64,000 nt of DNA from Lumbricus rubellus (lineage: Eukaryota > Annelida > Clitellata > Crassiclitellata > Lumbricidae), in NCBI GenBank assembly GCA_945859605.1, contig OX243825.1:31426726-31490725 (forward strand). The letters are read 5' to 3'. The position numbers and the translations under genes were made by a program. Of the stretch, positions 12,142 to 24,189 are shown piece after piece (position 1 is the stretch's first letter; each line of letters begins with the position of its first letter). The notes under the pieces were generated by a model. It searched no databases. It saw only the letters and a list, made by a program, of their open reading frames with translations, and was not told where the DNA came from.

Positions 12142-13010
12142 GGCAAAACTCCGAACTCCGGTCCCAAATTATATCACAGCATTTTTCTCACCGTCACTTC
12201 ACAAACCGTTCACCGACTACTAAATATTGTAATTGGCGCACAGAATTTGCAGATAACTGCCGAAAACGATTCGTCTAACGACAACTGGTCTACTGACCAA
12301 TGATCTAGCGCTTGAGAAATGGAAGTTGGATGACAGTTTTTAGAGGTGAAATGAAGGTTGGATTGACGAAAAAACGCAAGAGAAATGGAATCTGGATGAT
12401 TATTCTTTTACAGGTGAAATAGAAGCTGGATTGACGAAAATAACGCATAATAATTAAAAGCTGGACGAAGGTATTTCTAGATCTGAAATAGAAGCTGGAT
12501 TGACAAGGAAACCGCTGAAATAATGGAAGCTGGATGAGGCCATTTTTATATCTGAAATTGAAGCTGGATGAAAATAACGCATAATAATTAAAAGCTGGAC
12601 GAAGGTATTTCTAGATCTGAAATAGAAGCTGGATGAAAATAACGCATAATAATTAGAAGCTGGACGAAGGTATTTCTAGATCTGAAATAGAAGCTGGATT
12701 GATAAGGAAACCGCTGAAGTAATGGAAGCTGGATGAGGCCATTTTTATATCTGAAATTGAAGCTGGATGAAGGATTGAAGGTATTTTTAGATTTGAAGTA
12801 GAAATGGGTGCATGTTGCAATGATGTTGGAATACATTCAGGAATGAAAATCATCAATCCAGCTTCCATTTAAGCTATAAATGTACTGGTAAACAAAATGG
12901 CCTCAATACTGACGTCATTCTATACAAAGGTGGGTAAGTAAGCATTGGAGAAGCATATCTATGTGATAAGCCATGCGAATTAATTTGGGACCGGAGTTCG
13001 GAGTTTTGCC
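12142..13010. mobile_element. TIR element carrying a type-A module array
   Basis: Perfect 8-bp flanks catcattc (12134-12141, 13011-13018). About 30-bp inverted ends start GGCAAAACTCCGAACTCCGG. The interior (about 12,265-12,870) is a tandem array of AATAGAAGCTGGAT modules, including three near-copies of a unit of about 80 bp, plus a decayed type-A 15-mer (cgacaactggtctac). Non-coding. Confidence 0.75.
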
Positions 13011-13391
13011 CATCATTCTTAGGAACGCTATTCAGGACAAAATGGTAATCTTTGATCACACATTGATTGTATAGTTTATTGACCAAAACATAACATCCGA
13101 TAGTTCATCTATTTTGAATATGCCAATTAATTTCAAATACTTAATAAATGATCTAATGCAATGACAAAAAGCGAAGCATCTATCAACTGCTTAAATAGTC
13201 CAGACGATGTAAAGCATGCGATTGTCTTGAGTCTAGTAGAGAAATATTTATACAGCTAACTTAACTTGATGTCTAAGAACAGAGAAAACGGACATACAGT
13301 TTTAGTGTCTCATTGGCAACATCATTTGAATGAAAGTAATTCAAAGTTACGACACACGTATGCACGGAATATATGTATCTGGGTTTCCAAA

Positions 13392-13615
13392 CTTCTCTCG
13401 AATTAGAATGGCTTTTTTGGAAGCATGTGCAATTACAATTCAACACAGTCCGAAAGTAATTCATGTGACAGAAAATAAGCCATGCGGTGGAGAAAATCGA
13501 TGGCTTCTCTCGAATTAGAATGGCTTTTTTGGAAGCATGTGCAATTACAATTCAACACAGTCCGAAAGTAATTCATGTGACAGAAAATAAGCCATGCGGT
13601 GGAGAAAATCGATGG
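13392..13615. repeat. 112-bp tandem duplication at the 3' end of zinc-finger copy 2
   Basis: 13,392-13,503 and 13,504-13,615 appear identical. The proximal copy contains the last codons and stop of the zinc-finger frame; the distal copy is 3' flank. Confidence 0.9.
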
Positions 13616-15781
13616 CTATAACAATGATTCAGAAATTCATTCTCTGTTTCAAGCAATTCATCACAGATTCCACATCCAAAATATTTTAACAAATTCGCTG
13701 TTGTATCCACATAACATTTGAATTTCCTAATAGTCGGACAGTCGTCATCTTTAATGTTCTGCAATGACCATGCAACTCCAAGAGAATATGGACAAATGTT
13801 GGTTGAGAAATTGGTAGTTGGTTCCTCAATAACATTACTAATAACTTCAGTTGGAATTGGAGGATCTTGTCCCTGAGTTCTTATGAACTGTTTCATTGAA
13901 GAAAACTTCCTGGTACATAATTTCTTGCATGAGAAGTGCATCTCGGTTGTATGAATTCTTTGGTGAGTCTTTAGATCTCCACAATAAGTGAATCCTTTAT
14001 GGCAAACCTCACACGTATATGGCTTTTCGCCAGTATGGATTCTCATGTGCATTTTCAAACTACCACCTTGATTAAATGATTTCAGACAGAGCTGGCACCT
14101 GTATAGTTTTTCTCCAGTGTGGATTCTCAAGTGCTTTTTCAGATTACCATTTAGACTAAATGATTTCTGACATAGCTGGCACTTATATGCTTTTTCTCCA
14201 GCATGTGCTATCAAGTGCTTTTTCAGATTACCATTTTGACTAAATGATTTCTGACATAGCTGGCACTTATAAGGTTTTACTCCAGTATGGATTCTCAAGT
14301 GCTTTTTCAGAGCACTACTTCTACTAAATGATTTCTCACATAGATGGCACCTGTATGGTTTTTCGTCATTGTGTATTCTCATGTGCATATTCAAATTACA
14401 TTTTATTTTAAATGATCTGTGGCATAGCTGGCACCAGAACGGTTTTTCTCCTGTACCGGTATGGATGCTCATGTGCCTTTTCAAAGCACTACCTACACTA
14501 AATGATTTTTGACAAAACTGGCACCTGTATGGCCTTTCTCCTGTATGGGTTCTCATGTGAATTTTCAGGTTACCACTTTGACTATATGATCTCTGGCATA
14601 GCTTGCATCTGTATGGCTTTCGCCAGTATGGGTTTGCAAGTGCATTTTCAGATAACCGTCTACTCTAAATGATTTCTGACATAGCTTGCACCTGTATGGT
14701 TTTTCTACTGTATGGGTTCTCATGTGCGTTTTCAGAGTACTACTTTGACTAAATGATTTCTCACATAGCTGGCACCTGTATGGTTTTTCACCAGTATGGA
14801 TTCTCATGTGGATTTTCATATGACCATGATCACTAAACAATTTCTCACATAGCTGGCACCTTGTCTTCTTGTATGGTTTTTGACCAGTATGGATTCTTAA
14901 GTGCTTTTTCAGATTACCATTTTGACTAAATGATTTCTGACATAGCTGGCACTTATAAGGTTTTACTCCAGTATGGATTCTCAAGTGCTTTTTCAGAGCA
15001 CTACTTCTACTAAATGATTTCTCACATAGATGGCACCTGTATGGTTTTTCGTCATTGTGTATTCTCATGTGCATATTCAAATTACATTTTATTTTAAATG
15101 ATCTGTGGCATAGCTGGCACCAGAACGGTTTTTCTCCTGTACCGGTATGGATGCTCATGTGCCTTTTCAAAGCACTACCTACACTAAATGATTTTTGACA
15201 AAACTGGCACCTGTATGGCCTTTCTCCTGTATGGGTTCTCATGTGAATTTTCAGGTTACCACTTTGACTATATGATCTCTGGCATAGCTTGCATCTGTAT
15301 GGCTTTCGCCAGTATGGGTTTGCAAGTGCATTTTCAGATAACCGTCTACTCTAAATGATTTCTGACATAGCTTGCACCTGTATGGTTTTTCTACTGTATG
15401 GGTTCTCATGTGCGTTTTCAGAGTACTACTTTGACTAAATGATTTCTCACATAGCTGGCACCTGTATGGTTTTTCACCAGTATGGATTCTCATGTGGATT
15501 TTCATATGACCATGATCACTAAACAATTTCTCACATAGCTGGCACCTTGTCTTCTTGTATGGTTTTTGACCAGTATGGATTCTTAAGTGTTTTTTCAGGG
15601 CACCACCTTCTCTAAATGATTTCTCACATAGCTGACACCTGTATGGTTTTTCACCAGTATGGATTCTCATGTGCTTTTTCAGACTACCACCTTGACTAAA
15701 TAATTTCTCACACAGCTTGCACCTGTATGGTTTTTTACCAGTATGGATTCTCATGTGGATTCTTCTCTTAATTGAAATCAT
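13573..15781 (-). pseudogene. C2H2 zinc-finger protein, copy 2 (pseudogene)
   Basis: Three abutting open segments on the minus strand (15,781-15,251; 15,242-14,565; 14,556-13,573) together encode about 21 C2H2 fingers plus the conserved terminal finger [21 protein letters not shown]. Each junction has the same 1-bp loss in a TGEKP linker codon run (AAAA to AAA), which turns the frame into TGESHTDAS and a stop. The finger after each break is still readable in the next frame. Two linkers are unusual: TGQKPYKKTRC (three extra residues) and TGTGEKPF (two extra). The 5' part present in copies 1 and 3 is gone: after the first finger the sequence jumps to flank equivalent to 4,330. Expressed full-length protein is unlikely, but an assembly error in a homopolymer should be excluded. 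Confidence 0.85.
14217..15588. repeat. 686-bp tandem duplication of an eight-finger block
   Basis: About 14,217-14,902 and 14,903-15,588 read as the same sequence, offset 686 bp. Eight fingers (672 bp) plus 9 and 6 bp of linker insertions would be 687 bp, so each copy is one base short. The breakpoints fall in the repeated segment aagtgctttttcag, as expected for unequal exchange between fingers. Confidence 0.9.
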
Positions 15782-15794
15782 TTGTTAAGTCAAG

Positions 15795-16480
15795 TAAAGA
15801 ATTATTCACGCAGAAAGACACAATGACGAAAAGCTGAAGCTACTAAAACTTTGTATTCCAGCAATTCAAAGCGTTATTACTTTTTATGCTTTTTACCTTA
15901 GTCCTTCCCGTGCAGCTCTGCACATCGGGCAACGCAGCTTCTCCATTCCGCTCTGTCTCTTAAATGCTTTTAGTAGTAGATAAATTAGTTGACCTTCACA
16001 AAAGTTGTAGAAAGAAATGTCCAGTACAGATCACTTGATGAAGATCAAGGTTTCGATGGAGAAGTGAAGATTTGACACAAACTTGTTTGTCTCCACTTGC
16101 ACTTTGTAAAAGAAGGGTCAGTAACATATCAATTCTAAAATAAAATTGTAAAACATACTTCATTACTGCCCATAACTCATAATGATTGACCTCAGTTCAT
16201 AGTTGACTAATTTGAGCGTCTAGTTAGTTACAATGGCAAAACACAGACTACACAGTTCAAGTTCTTTAAATCTAATATTATGCTTGAGTGTTTGCCTGCC
16301 TAAAAACTGCAATAACCCCAGACTCAGAAGAACGCCATTATACAAACAAGTGAACTAAAAAATGGCAATTCTAAATCACGTTATCCCAATTCATCATAGT
16401 AGTTCGAAATGCCGCATCTAGTTAAGAATTTGTAAATTTATATACTCACGGAGTATAATATTATGTCATAGAAGATATGA
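15795..16480. repeat. 5' flank of zinc-finger copy 2 (shared)
   Basis: Aligns with 4,330-4,960 and 20,105-20,700. It contains a local insertion at about 15,897-15,960 (ccttagtccttcccgtgcag) not seen in the other two. The segment equivalent to 4,025-4,330 is deleted. Confidence 0.65.
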
Positions 16481-16525
16481 ATTACAGCTCATAAATTAAA
16501 AAACGAAATATCTTATTCCGTAGGG

Positions 16526-16725
16526 TGGGCGGTGGTGTATTTGCCTCGGAGCCGGGAGGTTACTGGTTCGAATCCCTATCAGGCCGCCATGTAGGGACAT
16601 TGAGGAAGTCTTTCACTCGCAATTATCGCGTGAAACACTGATGCTCAGTCCGGAGTGTAGTCAGGTGCGCCTCTGAGTAGCGATGCTTGAAGGGCGCTAT
16701 ATAAATAAAGAAATCACTAGGTCTA
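16526..16725 (+). mobile_element. tRNA-derived SINE with LINE-like tail
   Basis: Box A region gggcggtggtgtatttgcc, box B ggttcgaatcc, a conserved body, then gcgcctctgagtag and cttgaagggcgctata before an A-rich end. The tail matches the 3' end of the LINE at 44,583-45,310. Confidence 0.8.
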
Positions 16726-17245
16726 AATATATACGCATGTCCATTGATGAAAAGGTTTTTTTTAACTAGAAGCCGGAACGATTTTAAAATAAACAAATAG
16801 GAATTTGTGAAGACAATTCTCGAAAATACAAAGCAAGCCTGCTATTTGAAATAACTTTACCATGAAGCTATTATAAAACAAATAGTGCATGACAAGGATC
16901 TAAAGTCTAACCACATCTGGTGATCTGTTATTCGTAGGAATGATTTTCTCTACGATATGATTCCTACAGTAATTACTGTCTTCAACACAAAATGGCGAAC
17001 GATGAAAGTGACTCGCTGCAACAGCGTGACAGCATTACTTTTCATATGATTATCCTGTCATCTACCGAATAAACATTAATGTAGTTGTTTCAGTTGAACG
17101 ATGCTGTGTGGTAGCCTAACTTCAACTTTAAAGACCATTAGAGTCGTCCTCCTTTTTTATCCAGGCTTCGGACTGGCACTGACAGAGTGAAATCAGTGGT
17201 GGAATTACAGTTTAACGTGATGCCCCAATTAAGACTTCGTTCTAG
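16726..17245. repeat. Distal flank of zinc-finger unit 2
   Basis: Paralogous to 7,650-8,200 and 22,450-22,790 (aaaatggcgaacgatgaaag, gtgactcgctgc, gatgccccaattaagac). No coding potential seen. Confidence 0.6.
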
Positions 17246-17459
17246 AATAGAACCCTTTGCTTTTCCTTAGCGGCTGGGCCAAATTAAAGGTAGGCTGAAC
17301 TAGATCAGATGGGGGAAATGGGTATGAATCGCCACTAATTGAAGTTGGGACTTTGCAGTGTTTCCAAGTTGCATTAATTGTGATCATTGTAATTGCTAGC
17401 GTTATTAATAATTTTTTCCGGTTATTTTATGTTGATAATTAAATAGTTTAATTGTACAT

Positions 17460-18060
17460 TATGAGTGTTAGTTGTCGTACGTCACCGGCATTTGTGGAGC
17501 ACCTGTATAGTATACAGATAACGATTGGAGATCAAGGGCATCAAGCTGATCTAGCTTGCAGTCTGTAGCAGAGATAGTGTCCGACCGCAGGGATTCCAAG
17601 TTGACAGACATGTGAGGGGAAACGAAGTCCCTAGGCATCCCTCAAGGGGAAGTGAATACGATACTTGAACTCGCTGTAGAGTCACAAACGAACCCTGACC
17701 GCAGTTAGTATGTGTTACTATAGCTCAGCGGTTGTCGGCAGATCACTGACCGGGCCTTTACACTCGAGCCATAGCCTGTCCTGTTAACTGTAAGATGGGT
17801 GATTACGGCCTAATTCCTAGGGTGGACCCTAAGGTTCTAAGGCGAGGCGATGCACCTTTGAGGACGGAGGTACAAGTTACTTCAGGTCTAAAAAGGGGTT
17901 CGCGACAGTACAACAACCTGGAATGGACTTCCCTTGACTATGTGACACCTCCCAAGTTGTTTTCAATTTAAAAAACTGTTGAAGGCTGTTTTCTCCCCTT
18001 GATCTCGGCCGGGAGCTCCTCTGAGTATGTACCTTGAAGGGCGGTACATATTTTCAAGAT
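17460..18060 (+). mobile_element. Unclassified retroelement-like insertion
   Basis: A GC-richer stretch than its surroundings with no long frame, ending in gggagctcctctgagtatg and cttgaagggcggtaca, the tail shared with the local SINEs and LINE. It is probably another non-autonomous element using that tail; the body is not recognised. 17,260-17,460 shows nothing. Confidence 0.4.
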
Positions 18061-18273
18061 GCTTTCCATGTCTATATCAGTGAATAGACTACAGAGAGGT
18101 GTTTGTGCATCAAGCCATAAAGATTAATTTTAGGAACTTGTCCAGTTTAAAGTTTTGGAAACTACGAGCAGGCCTACCTTGAAGTTAAGTGTTTATGCAT
18201 CTAAATAAATCTGAAAACAACAGAGAAAATGAACCTAACGTTTTTAGTGTCTCATCAACAAAAATAGCATAAC

Positions 18274-18279
18274 TTTATT
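18274..18279 (-). terminator. Candidate poly(A) signal of zinc-finger copy 3
   Basis: AATAAA on the minus strand about 140 bp beyond the stop of copy 3, in an AT-rich flank. Confidence 0.4.
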
Positions 18280-18420
18280 CTGAAAGAAATTGCTACAAAC
18301 GACATACATACATGCATTATATGTGATATGTATTATGTATCTGGAACTTCAAACTTGTCTTGGATTACAATTTAGCTTTTCTTGTAACTTTGTAAGTATT
18401 ATGCAATTGCCAATCACAAT

Positions 18421-19767
18421 TCAACACAGGTCAGCAAATAAGTCACAGGGTGGAGAAAATCGATGTTTATAACAATGCTCCAGAAATTCATTCTGCGTTT
18501 CAAGCAATTCGTCACAAATGCCACATCCAAAAGATTTTGATAAATTCGCTTTTGTATCCACAGAACAGTTGACACTGCTAGTAAACATAGAGTCCTCATC
18601 TTTAATTTTCTGCAAAGGAAATGCAATTCCACCATTATCTGGACAAATGTTTTTTGAGAGACTGTTATTTGGTTTGTCAACAAAATCCCTATTGGCTTCT
18701 ATTCGAATTGGAAGATCTTGTCCCTGGCTACGTCCGTGGAGTTTAAACTGTTTCACTGAAGAAAACTTCCTGGCATAAAATTTATTGCTTGCAAGTCGCT
18801 TCCCGGTTGAATGAGTTTTTTGGTGCACATTTAGATTTCCACATTGTGTGAATCCTTTATAGCAAACTTCACTCGTGTATGGTTTATCACCAGTATGAAT
18901 TCTCATGTGATTTCTCAGAGTACTATGAAAACTAAATGATTTCTGACATAGCTTGCACATGTACGGTTTTTCTCCAGTATGGATTCTAATGTGGATTTTC
19001 ATATTACCACATTCACTAAATGATTTCTGACATAAGTGGCAACTGTATGGTTTTTCTCCAGTATGGGTTCTCATGTGCCTTTTCAGATCACCACCTCGAC
19101 CAAACGACTTCTGACACAAATGGCACTTGTAAGGCTTTTCTCCACTATGGCTTCTCATGTGATTTTTCAGATTACTACATGTCCTAAATGATTTTTCACA
19201 TGGGTGGCATCTGTATGATTTCTCTCCAGTATGTGTTTTCATGTGCATTTTCAGATTACCACCATTACTAAATGATTTCTGACATACCTTGCAGCTGTAT
19301 GGCTTTTCTCCAGTATGGATTCTCATGTGGATTTCAAGACTACCATTGTGACTAAAGGATTTCTGACACACCTGACAACGGTATGGTTTTTCTCCAGTAT
19401 GGATTCTCATGTGCGATTTCAGAGAACTACCTACACTAAATGATTTCTCACATAGCTGACACTTGTATGGCTTTTCACCAGTATGGATTCTCATGTGCAT
19501 TCCCAGATACCTGCCTTGACTAAATGATTTCTCACATAGCTGGCACCTGTATGTTTTTTCTCCAGTATGGGTTCTCATGTGCCTTTTCAGATAAATGAAT
19601 TTACTAAATGATTTATCACATAGGTGACATCTGTATATTTTTTCTCCAATATGTTCTATCATGTGGATTTTCAGATGTCTGTGATTAACAAATGATTTCA
19701 GACATATCTGGCAGTTGCACAGTTCTTCCCCCATATCTGTTCTCGTATTCGCAATCAGGTTACTCAC
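18421..19767 (-). CDS. C2H2 zinc-finger protein, copy 3 (apparently intact)
   Basis: Encodes at least 448 residues: an N-terminal finger (CQICLKSF), ten more tandem C2H2 fingers with TGEKP linkers, a low-complexity stretch ([11 protein letters not shown]), and a divergent terminal finger [21 protein letters not shown] shared by all three paralogues. Probably a nuclear DNA-binding factor; no effector domain is recognised. The eleventh finger reads YTSEVC where the paralogues have YTCEVC, so its first zinc ligand is lost. The nominal start is GTG; the frame is open upstream to a TAA at 19,834-19,836 and includes [17 protein letters not shown] splice acceptor (ttctgtcag or gaacag) is likely there, with the initiator ATG in an unseen exon. 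This is the copy most likely to be functional. Confidence 0.9.
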   Translation of the reverse strand: MSNLIANTRTDMGEELCNCQICLKSFVNHRHLKIHMIEHIGEKIYRCHLCDKSFSKFIYLKRHMRTHTGEKTYRCQLCEKSFSQGRYLGMHMRIHTGEKPYKCQLCEKSFSVGSSLKSHMRIHTGEKPYRCQVCQKSFSHNGSLEIHMRIHTGEKPYSCKVCQKSFSNGGNLKMHMKTHTGEKSYRCHPCEKSFRTCSNLKNHMRSHSGEKPYKCHLCQKSFGRGGDLKRHMRTHTGEKPYSCHLCQKSFSECGNMKIHIRIHTGEKPYMCKLCQKSFSFHSTLRNHMRIHTGDKPYTSEVCYKGFTQCGNLNVHQKTHSTGKRLASNKFYARKFSSVKQFKLHGRSQGQDLPIRIEANRDFVDKPNNSLSKNICPDNGGIAFPLQKIKDEDSMFTSSVNCSVDTKANLSKSFGCGICDELLETQNEFLEHCYKHRFSPPCDLFADLC

Positions 19768-19833
19768 ACAATCAATTGTATCACTGCTTTCTCCAGTCAG
19801 ATGACAACCTTTAGCGTACCTGTTCTGACAGAA

Positions 19834-20700
19834 TTAACAAGCGTTTGGTTTTTACTTGATTCTCGTGTGCATCTCCAATCATCAGAGCTCTTCAAGACAA
19901 AGTTGGGACATGACTTCGTGAAGCATTAATTGGTCTGTTTTTTTCTGGATGCAATTTACTTTATAAAAAGTTCTAGCAAATCTTGATGTCATACCGTTCC
20001 AAAACAGCATGGTCTAATGTCTTAAATTAATGATGGCTCCATTTCACTTGCATTTGAAAAGCCTACAAGAACGAATCATGCTTCATCTGTTAATAGAAAT
20101 CAGTTTTCGAGCATAGGAAAGAATTAGTCATGAATGCAGGATGACACTGAAGATATTCAATCGGTGTATTCCAGAACTCCTTTACGTTTACTGTTTACAA
20201 CGATGAATTTGTTGACCTTCATAAAAGTTGTAGACATAATCATCCAATCATCCAGTATAATGTTCTTGAAAAAGATCAATGTTTCAAGTGAGAAGTGAAG
20301 ACTTGACACAAAGTTGTTTGTCTCCACACACACTTTCTAAAAATTGGTCAGCAACATTTCAATTCGAAAATATAAAAATCACTTCATTACTGTTAATAAC
20401 TGCAGAATGTGTGTTCTCAGTTTGCAGTTGAGCATCTACCGGTGTTTAGTTACAGTGGCAATGCACAGTTCAAGTTTAAAAAATCTAATATCCTGCTTGC
20501 ATATTTGCCTGCCTAAAAATGTTGCTACATACATAGAAGCTGGACTGATGAAACGAATTTTTGACTAACTGGTAGATGAAAATAGTTGTTAGCTAAATAG
20601 AAGCCGGATCGTTAAAAGCGTGTATGCGCGTCACTGAAATAATTCCGAAATTAATTCGGGTGAATTAAAATTATAGTACCGAAAAGGGTCTATAAATATT
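19834..20700. repeat. 5' flank of zinc-finger copy 3 (shared)
   Basis: Colinear with 4,088-4,960 and partly with 15,795-16,480, including tttggtttttacttg near the putative exon edge and gttgaccttcataaaag further out. A promoter is expected here but I could not place it. Confidence 0.65.
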
Positions 20701-22110
20701 ACGTCACAAAAGATATGAATTCAAACTATTGAATGACGCGATTGACACAATTGAAACAATTTCGGACGCTAAAGGAGAACATTACCAATATTCATGCCTA
20801 ATTAGAGCTGGACTATTAATTTTGGTCAGCACACCTGAAAATGTAAGGGTCGTCCTGGCACTTCATTTGGAAAAGTAAGGGGCGTCCAGGCACTTCTTTT
20901 TTACACTTTTAGCACTGAGCTGGATTGATCATGATGAAAATGTTGGCAATCCTGGGAACGGCGGTCGTAAATTCGGATGGCAGTCGTAAATTCCGAAACA
21001 CTGTTTTCAGTGTTGAAATAATTGATGTCAATCTCGTCATTCAATAGTTGCTATCCAACTTCTATTTAGATAACAATTTTTTCGTCAATCCAGCTCCAGT
21101 TAGGCAAGAACATTTTCATCAATCCAGCTTCAATTTCAGCAGAATGACTGCACTAACCCTAGAACTAACCCTAACCGACCCTCACGACGCCTAACCTGAG
21201 CCCTAACCGACCCTCACGCGCTAAATCCCGCTTCTATTTCGTCAGTAAATATTTTTCATCGAATTTATCAATTTTAAACGGCGAGACGCGTAAAACACGG
21301 AGCTGAAAACACGGACTATATACACAATATAAAAACAGTGTTTCGGAATTTATGACCGCCGTTCCCAGGATTACCAAAATGTTCTTGCTTAAATTGGAGT
21401 AGGATTCATGAAAAATAATTGTCATCTATACAGAAGTTGGATAGCAACAATTGAATGACGAGATTGACATTAGGCTAATAATTTCGGAGGCTAAAGTGAA
21501 ACGATCAGTTAAACCCTGAGAATATAATATCGGATGCTACCATTGAAACCACTGAAATAATTTCGGACGCTTAAGCGAACAATTACCGGTAAACATGTAG
21601 TTTAGCATCGTAAATTATTTTCACGCTTATAATGAGTAAAAAAACGCAGCAAATTATTCCTAACAGCGTATAGTTGACCAACTCATCAAACCGCATACTT
21701 AAAATTTGTTAGGAACAAGAATATTGACATAAAATGGGCTTTTAAAATGCCTCATTTCCCATGCGAAATCGCCGCTCGAATCGCCATTGAACCACAACAT
21801 ATGACCGGAAGTTGGGGTATGCGCCTAAACCATCGACGTGTACGTCAAAATTTCGGTCCTAATTTCAAAATGATAAATGGAAGCTGGATCACGGTATTTC
21901 TAGATCTGAAATAGAAGCCGGATTAATGAAAAAACGCTTAAGTAATGGAAGCTGGATGAGGGTTTTTAATATCTGAAATAGAAGCTGGATTGACGAAAAT
22001 CACGGGCGAGAAATGGAAGCTGGGTTAACAAAAATATTCTATCTTAAATTGGAGCTGGATTGATGAAAAATAATTGTTATTGAAACAGAAGTTGGATTCA
22101 TAAATCAACC
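20530..22110. repeat. Type-A modules and a large inverted repeat
   Basis: 20,955-21,090 and 21,330-21,475 are inverted copies (gggaacggcggtcgtaaatt against its complement; atgacgagattgaca against its complement). AGAAGCTGGAT modules lie on both sides and at 21,870-22,110. The centre holds ctaaccctaaccgaccctca. This looks like a decayed foldback without the 15-mer arms. No gene seen. Confidence 0.6.
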
Positions 22111-22449
22111 GATGCAATTAAAAAAGACGGACTTTTACTTACTTACTTATTTATTTTTGCGTGCTGTCGTATTGCACACTTGCCGCACGCAACTTCCGGA
22201 ACGGGTCATAATTGAATAACAACTTCGATTGGCGATTTGTTGTGATCAAATATTACAATTTTTCAATCGATTTCCTTCTTTTTAATAAATTCTAAGTATA
22301 ATAATACATCAGTTAGGCAATAGCACGTTGGCAGAAATATTTTAAGACTTTTTTCTGCTATTATAAACGTGAGAATAATTTACGATGCTAAACTACACGT
22401 TTACCCAATTACGCAATATTATTTGAAATAACGCAATCAATCAAACAAA

Positions 22450-22790
22450 TAGTGCATGGCAAAGAACTAGCGTCTAACAACATATGGCCGACTAGTGTTC
22501 GTCGGAATGAATTTCTCCACGATCTGGTTTATTCTGTCCTCAGCAAAAATGGCGAGCGATTAAAGTGACTCGCTGCAGCGATGCGAGAACATTAGTTTGC
22601 AAAGGATGTTCTGCCCTCTAGCGAATATGGGAAAGCGAATACATTTTAGCGTAGTAATTTCAGTTTAAAGACGCAGTCTTTTAACAAAACTATTATCGTT
22701 GCCCTCCACCTTTCAACATCTTTGGACTGTTAGTGGAAGAGTTGAAACAGTGGCGGAGCTGCACTTCAACGTGCTGTCCCAATTATATTT
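22450..22790. repeat. Distal flank of zinc-finger unit 3
   Basis: Matches 7,850-8,190 and 16,900-17,240 (caaaaatggcgagcgattaa, gtgactcgctgcag). 22,110-22,450 shows no feature I recognise. Confidence 0.55.
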
Positions 22791-22867
22791 ATTTATTTCT
22801 CTTGAAAGTAAATTCCCGTGTCCGCCCTTTAGTCGGGACCGCCTCATTGTTTGTATGTGCACTTGTT

Positions 22868-23060
22868 ATAGCGCCCCTTCAATCTCCCTACTCAGAGGCG
22901 CTCCCGAATGCAGAGCGTACACTGCATCGGAGTTTTGCGCCGAAGCGCTGAGCAATTGTGAGTGAAGGACTTGCCCAAGGTCCTTACGCAGCGAGGTGGA
23001 TTCGAACCTCGAACCTTCCGGCTCCAAGGCAACGACGCCACCACTACACCACCGCGCCCC
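22868..23060 (-). mobile_element. tRNA-derived SINE
   Basis: Minus strand: gcgcggtggtgtagtggtgg (box A region), ggttcgaatcc (box B), body with cttgggcaagtccttcactc, then gagcgcctctgagtaggg and a tail ending ggggcgctataa. Same family as 26,130-26,370 and 52,655-52,853. Confidence 0.85.
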
Positions 23061-23202
23061 ACTCATAGTAGCGAGTAGCTTGAAGGGAGCTATATGAATA
23101 GAGAAATAAATAGATAAACAGGTGGATTGATTGAAATGTACAGAAGCTGCATTTTAAAAAAAATAGAAGCCGAGACATCAAAACGATTTGTTTCTGGGGC
23201 GT

Positions 23203-23382
23203 AACAACAACAACAACTAGTCCACAGACAACTGGTTGAATGAGAAATAGAAGCTGTATGAAGTTTCTTTATTTATGAAAATAACCATTTTGTCGATGGA
23301 CCAATATTTCGTGGGCCAGTTGTCGGTGGACCAGTAACTGGATTGTTTCTCTGTTGTGCGTGAACCAGCTGTCGTGGAACCT
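23203..23382. mobile_element. Type-A foldback, short decayed copy
   Basis: Left 15-mer remnants (actagtccacagacaactgg), one AGAAGCTG module, then the right arm ggccagttgtcggtggacc ending gtcgtggaacc. The interior is largely missing. Confidence 0.65.
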
Positions 23383-23561
23383 TTGCAGATGATGTGCTGT
23401 CAAAAACAATTTAACGTAATGGTTCCAGTTTAACGACACAGTGTGCTGACAAAGACCATTAGCGACGCCCTCCTCCTTTATACATGGTTGGAACTGGCAC
23501 TGGCAGAGTGCAACCAGTGGCGGAGTAACATTTCAATAGTTTGCCCGAATTGAGACTACAT

Positions 23562-23565
<4 letters not shown>

Positions 23566-23620
<55 letters not shown>

Positions 23621-23646
23621 GCACACACACACACGCACACACACAT
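23566..23646. repeat. (CA)n microsatellite
   Basis: About 80 bp of CA with a few interruptions. Confidence 0.95.
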
Positions 23647-23683
23647 ATATGTAATATATATACATGTATACATGTATAATTAT

Positions 23684-24098
23684 GTGACCCACTACATGAA
23701 AAGGTACCATAAGTCGGGTTTGGAGTTATTATGCCTTCACAAACCAGCTAAGTGAGCTGAACATTTTGCTGAAAACCAGATCAAAATTGGATGATAAATG
23801 ACCGACTTATAATGATGTTCATGAAAAAGTTGCCCCTTATTTCCATCGATGAGTATCGTGGGGTCTTGCACACTGGGAGCGCTTTTGAGTGATTTATCCT
23901 ACAACAGGTTCACAACCAATTCTCAGTGATGTCTATTATGTAATATTATCAGTGTTATTAACTTAAAAGTCCTTTTCACCTGCTGCTAAAAATACCAAGA
24001 ACTCAAATTTGATAATAAAATTTTTTTCCCTCCACGTCTTTATGCGCGATTTCTCGCGAAACTGTACGCCGACTTATGGTACCTTATCATATAGCGGG

Positions 24099-24102
<4 letters not shown>
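23684..24102. mobile_element. Short TIR element, GTGWCCCRCTA ends
   Basis: Left end gtgacccactacatgaaaag with ggtaccataagtcgg; the right end is the near complement ccgacttatggtacc then gcgggacac. Flanked by TA/AT-rich repeat on both sides, so the target duplication cannot be defined. Non-coding, 419 bp. Confidence 0.7.

Positions 24103-24150
<48 letters not shown>
24103..24150. repeat. (TA)n microsatellite
   Basis: Starts exactly at the right end of the preceding TIR element. Confidence 0.95.
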
Positions 24151-24151
<1 letters not shown>

Positions 24152-24189
24152 ACGCACTGATATTTTATACAAAAGCAATGCCAACATAG

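Noticed and set aside
17700..17770. tRNA gene (tagctcagcgg resembles box A)
   Set aside because: No correctly spaced box B and no foldable cloverleaf that I can see.
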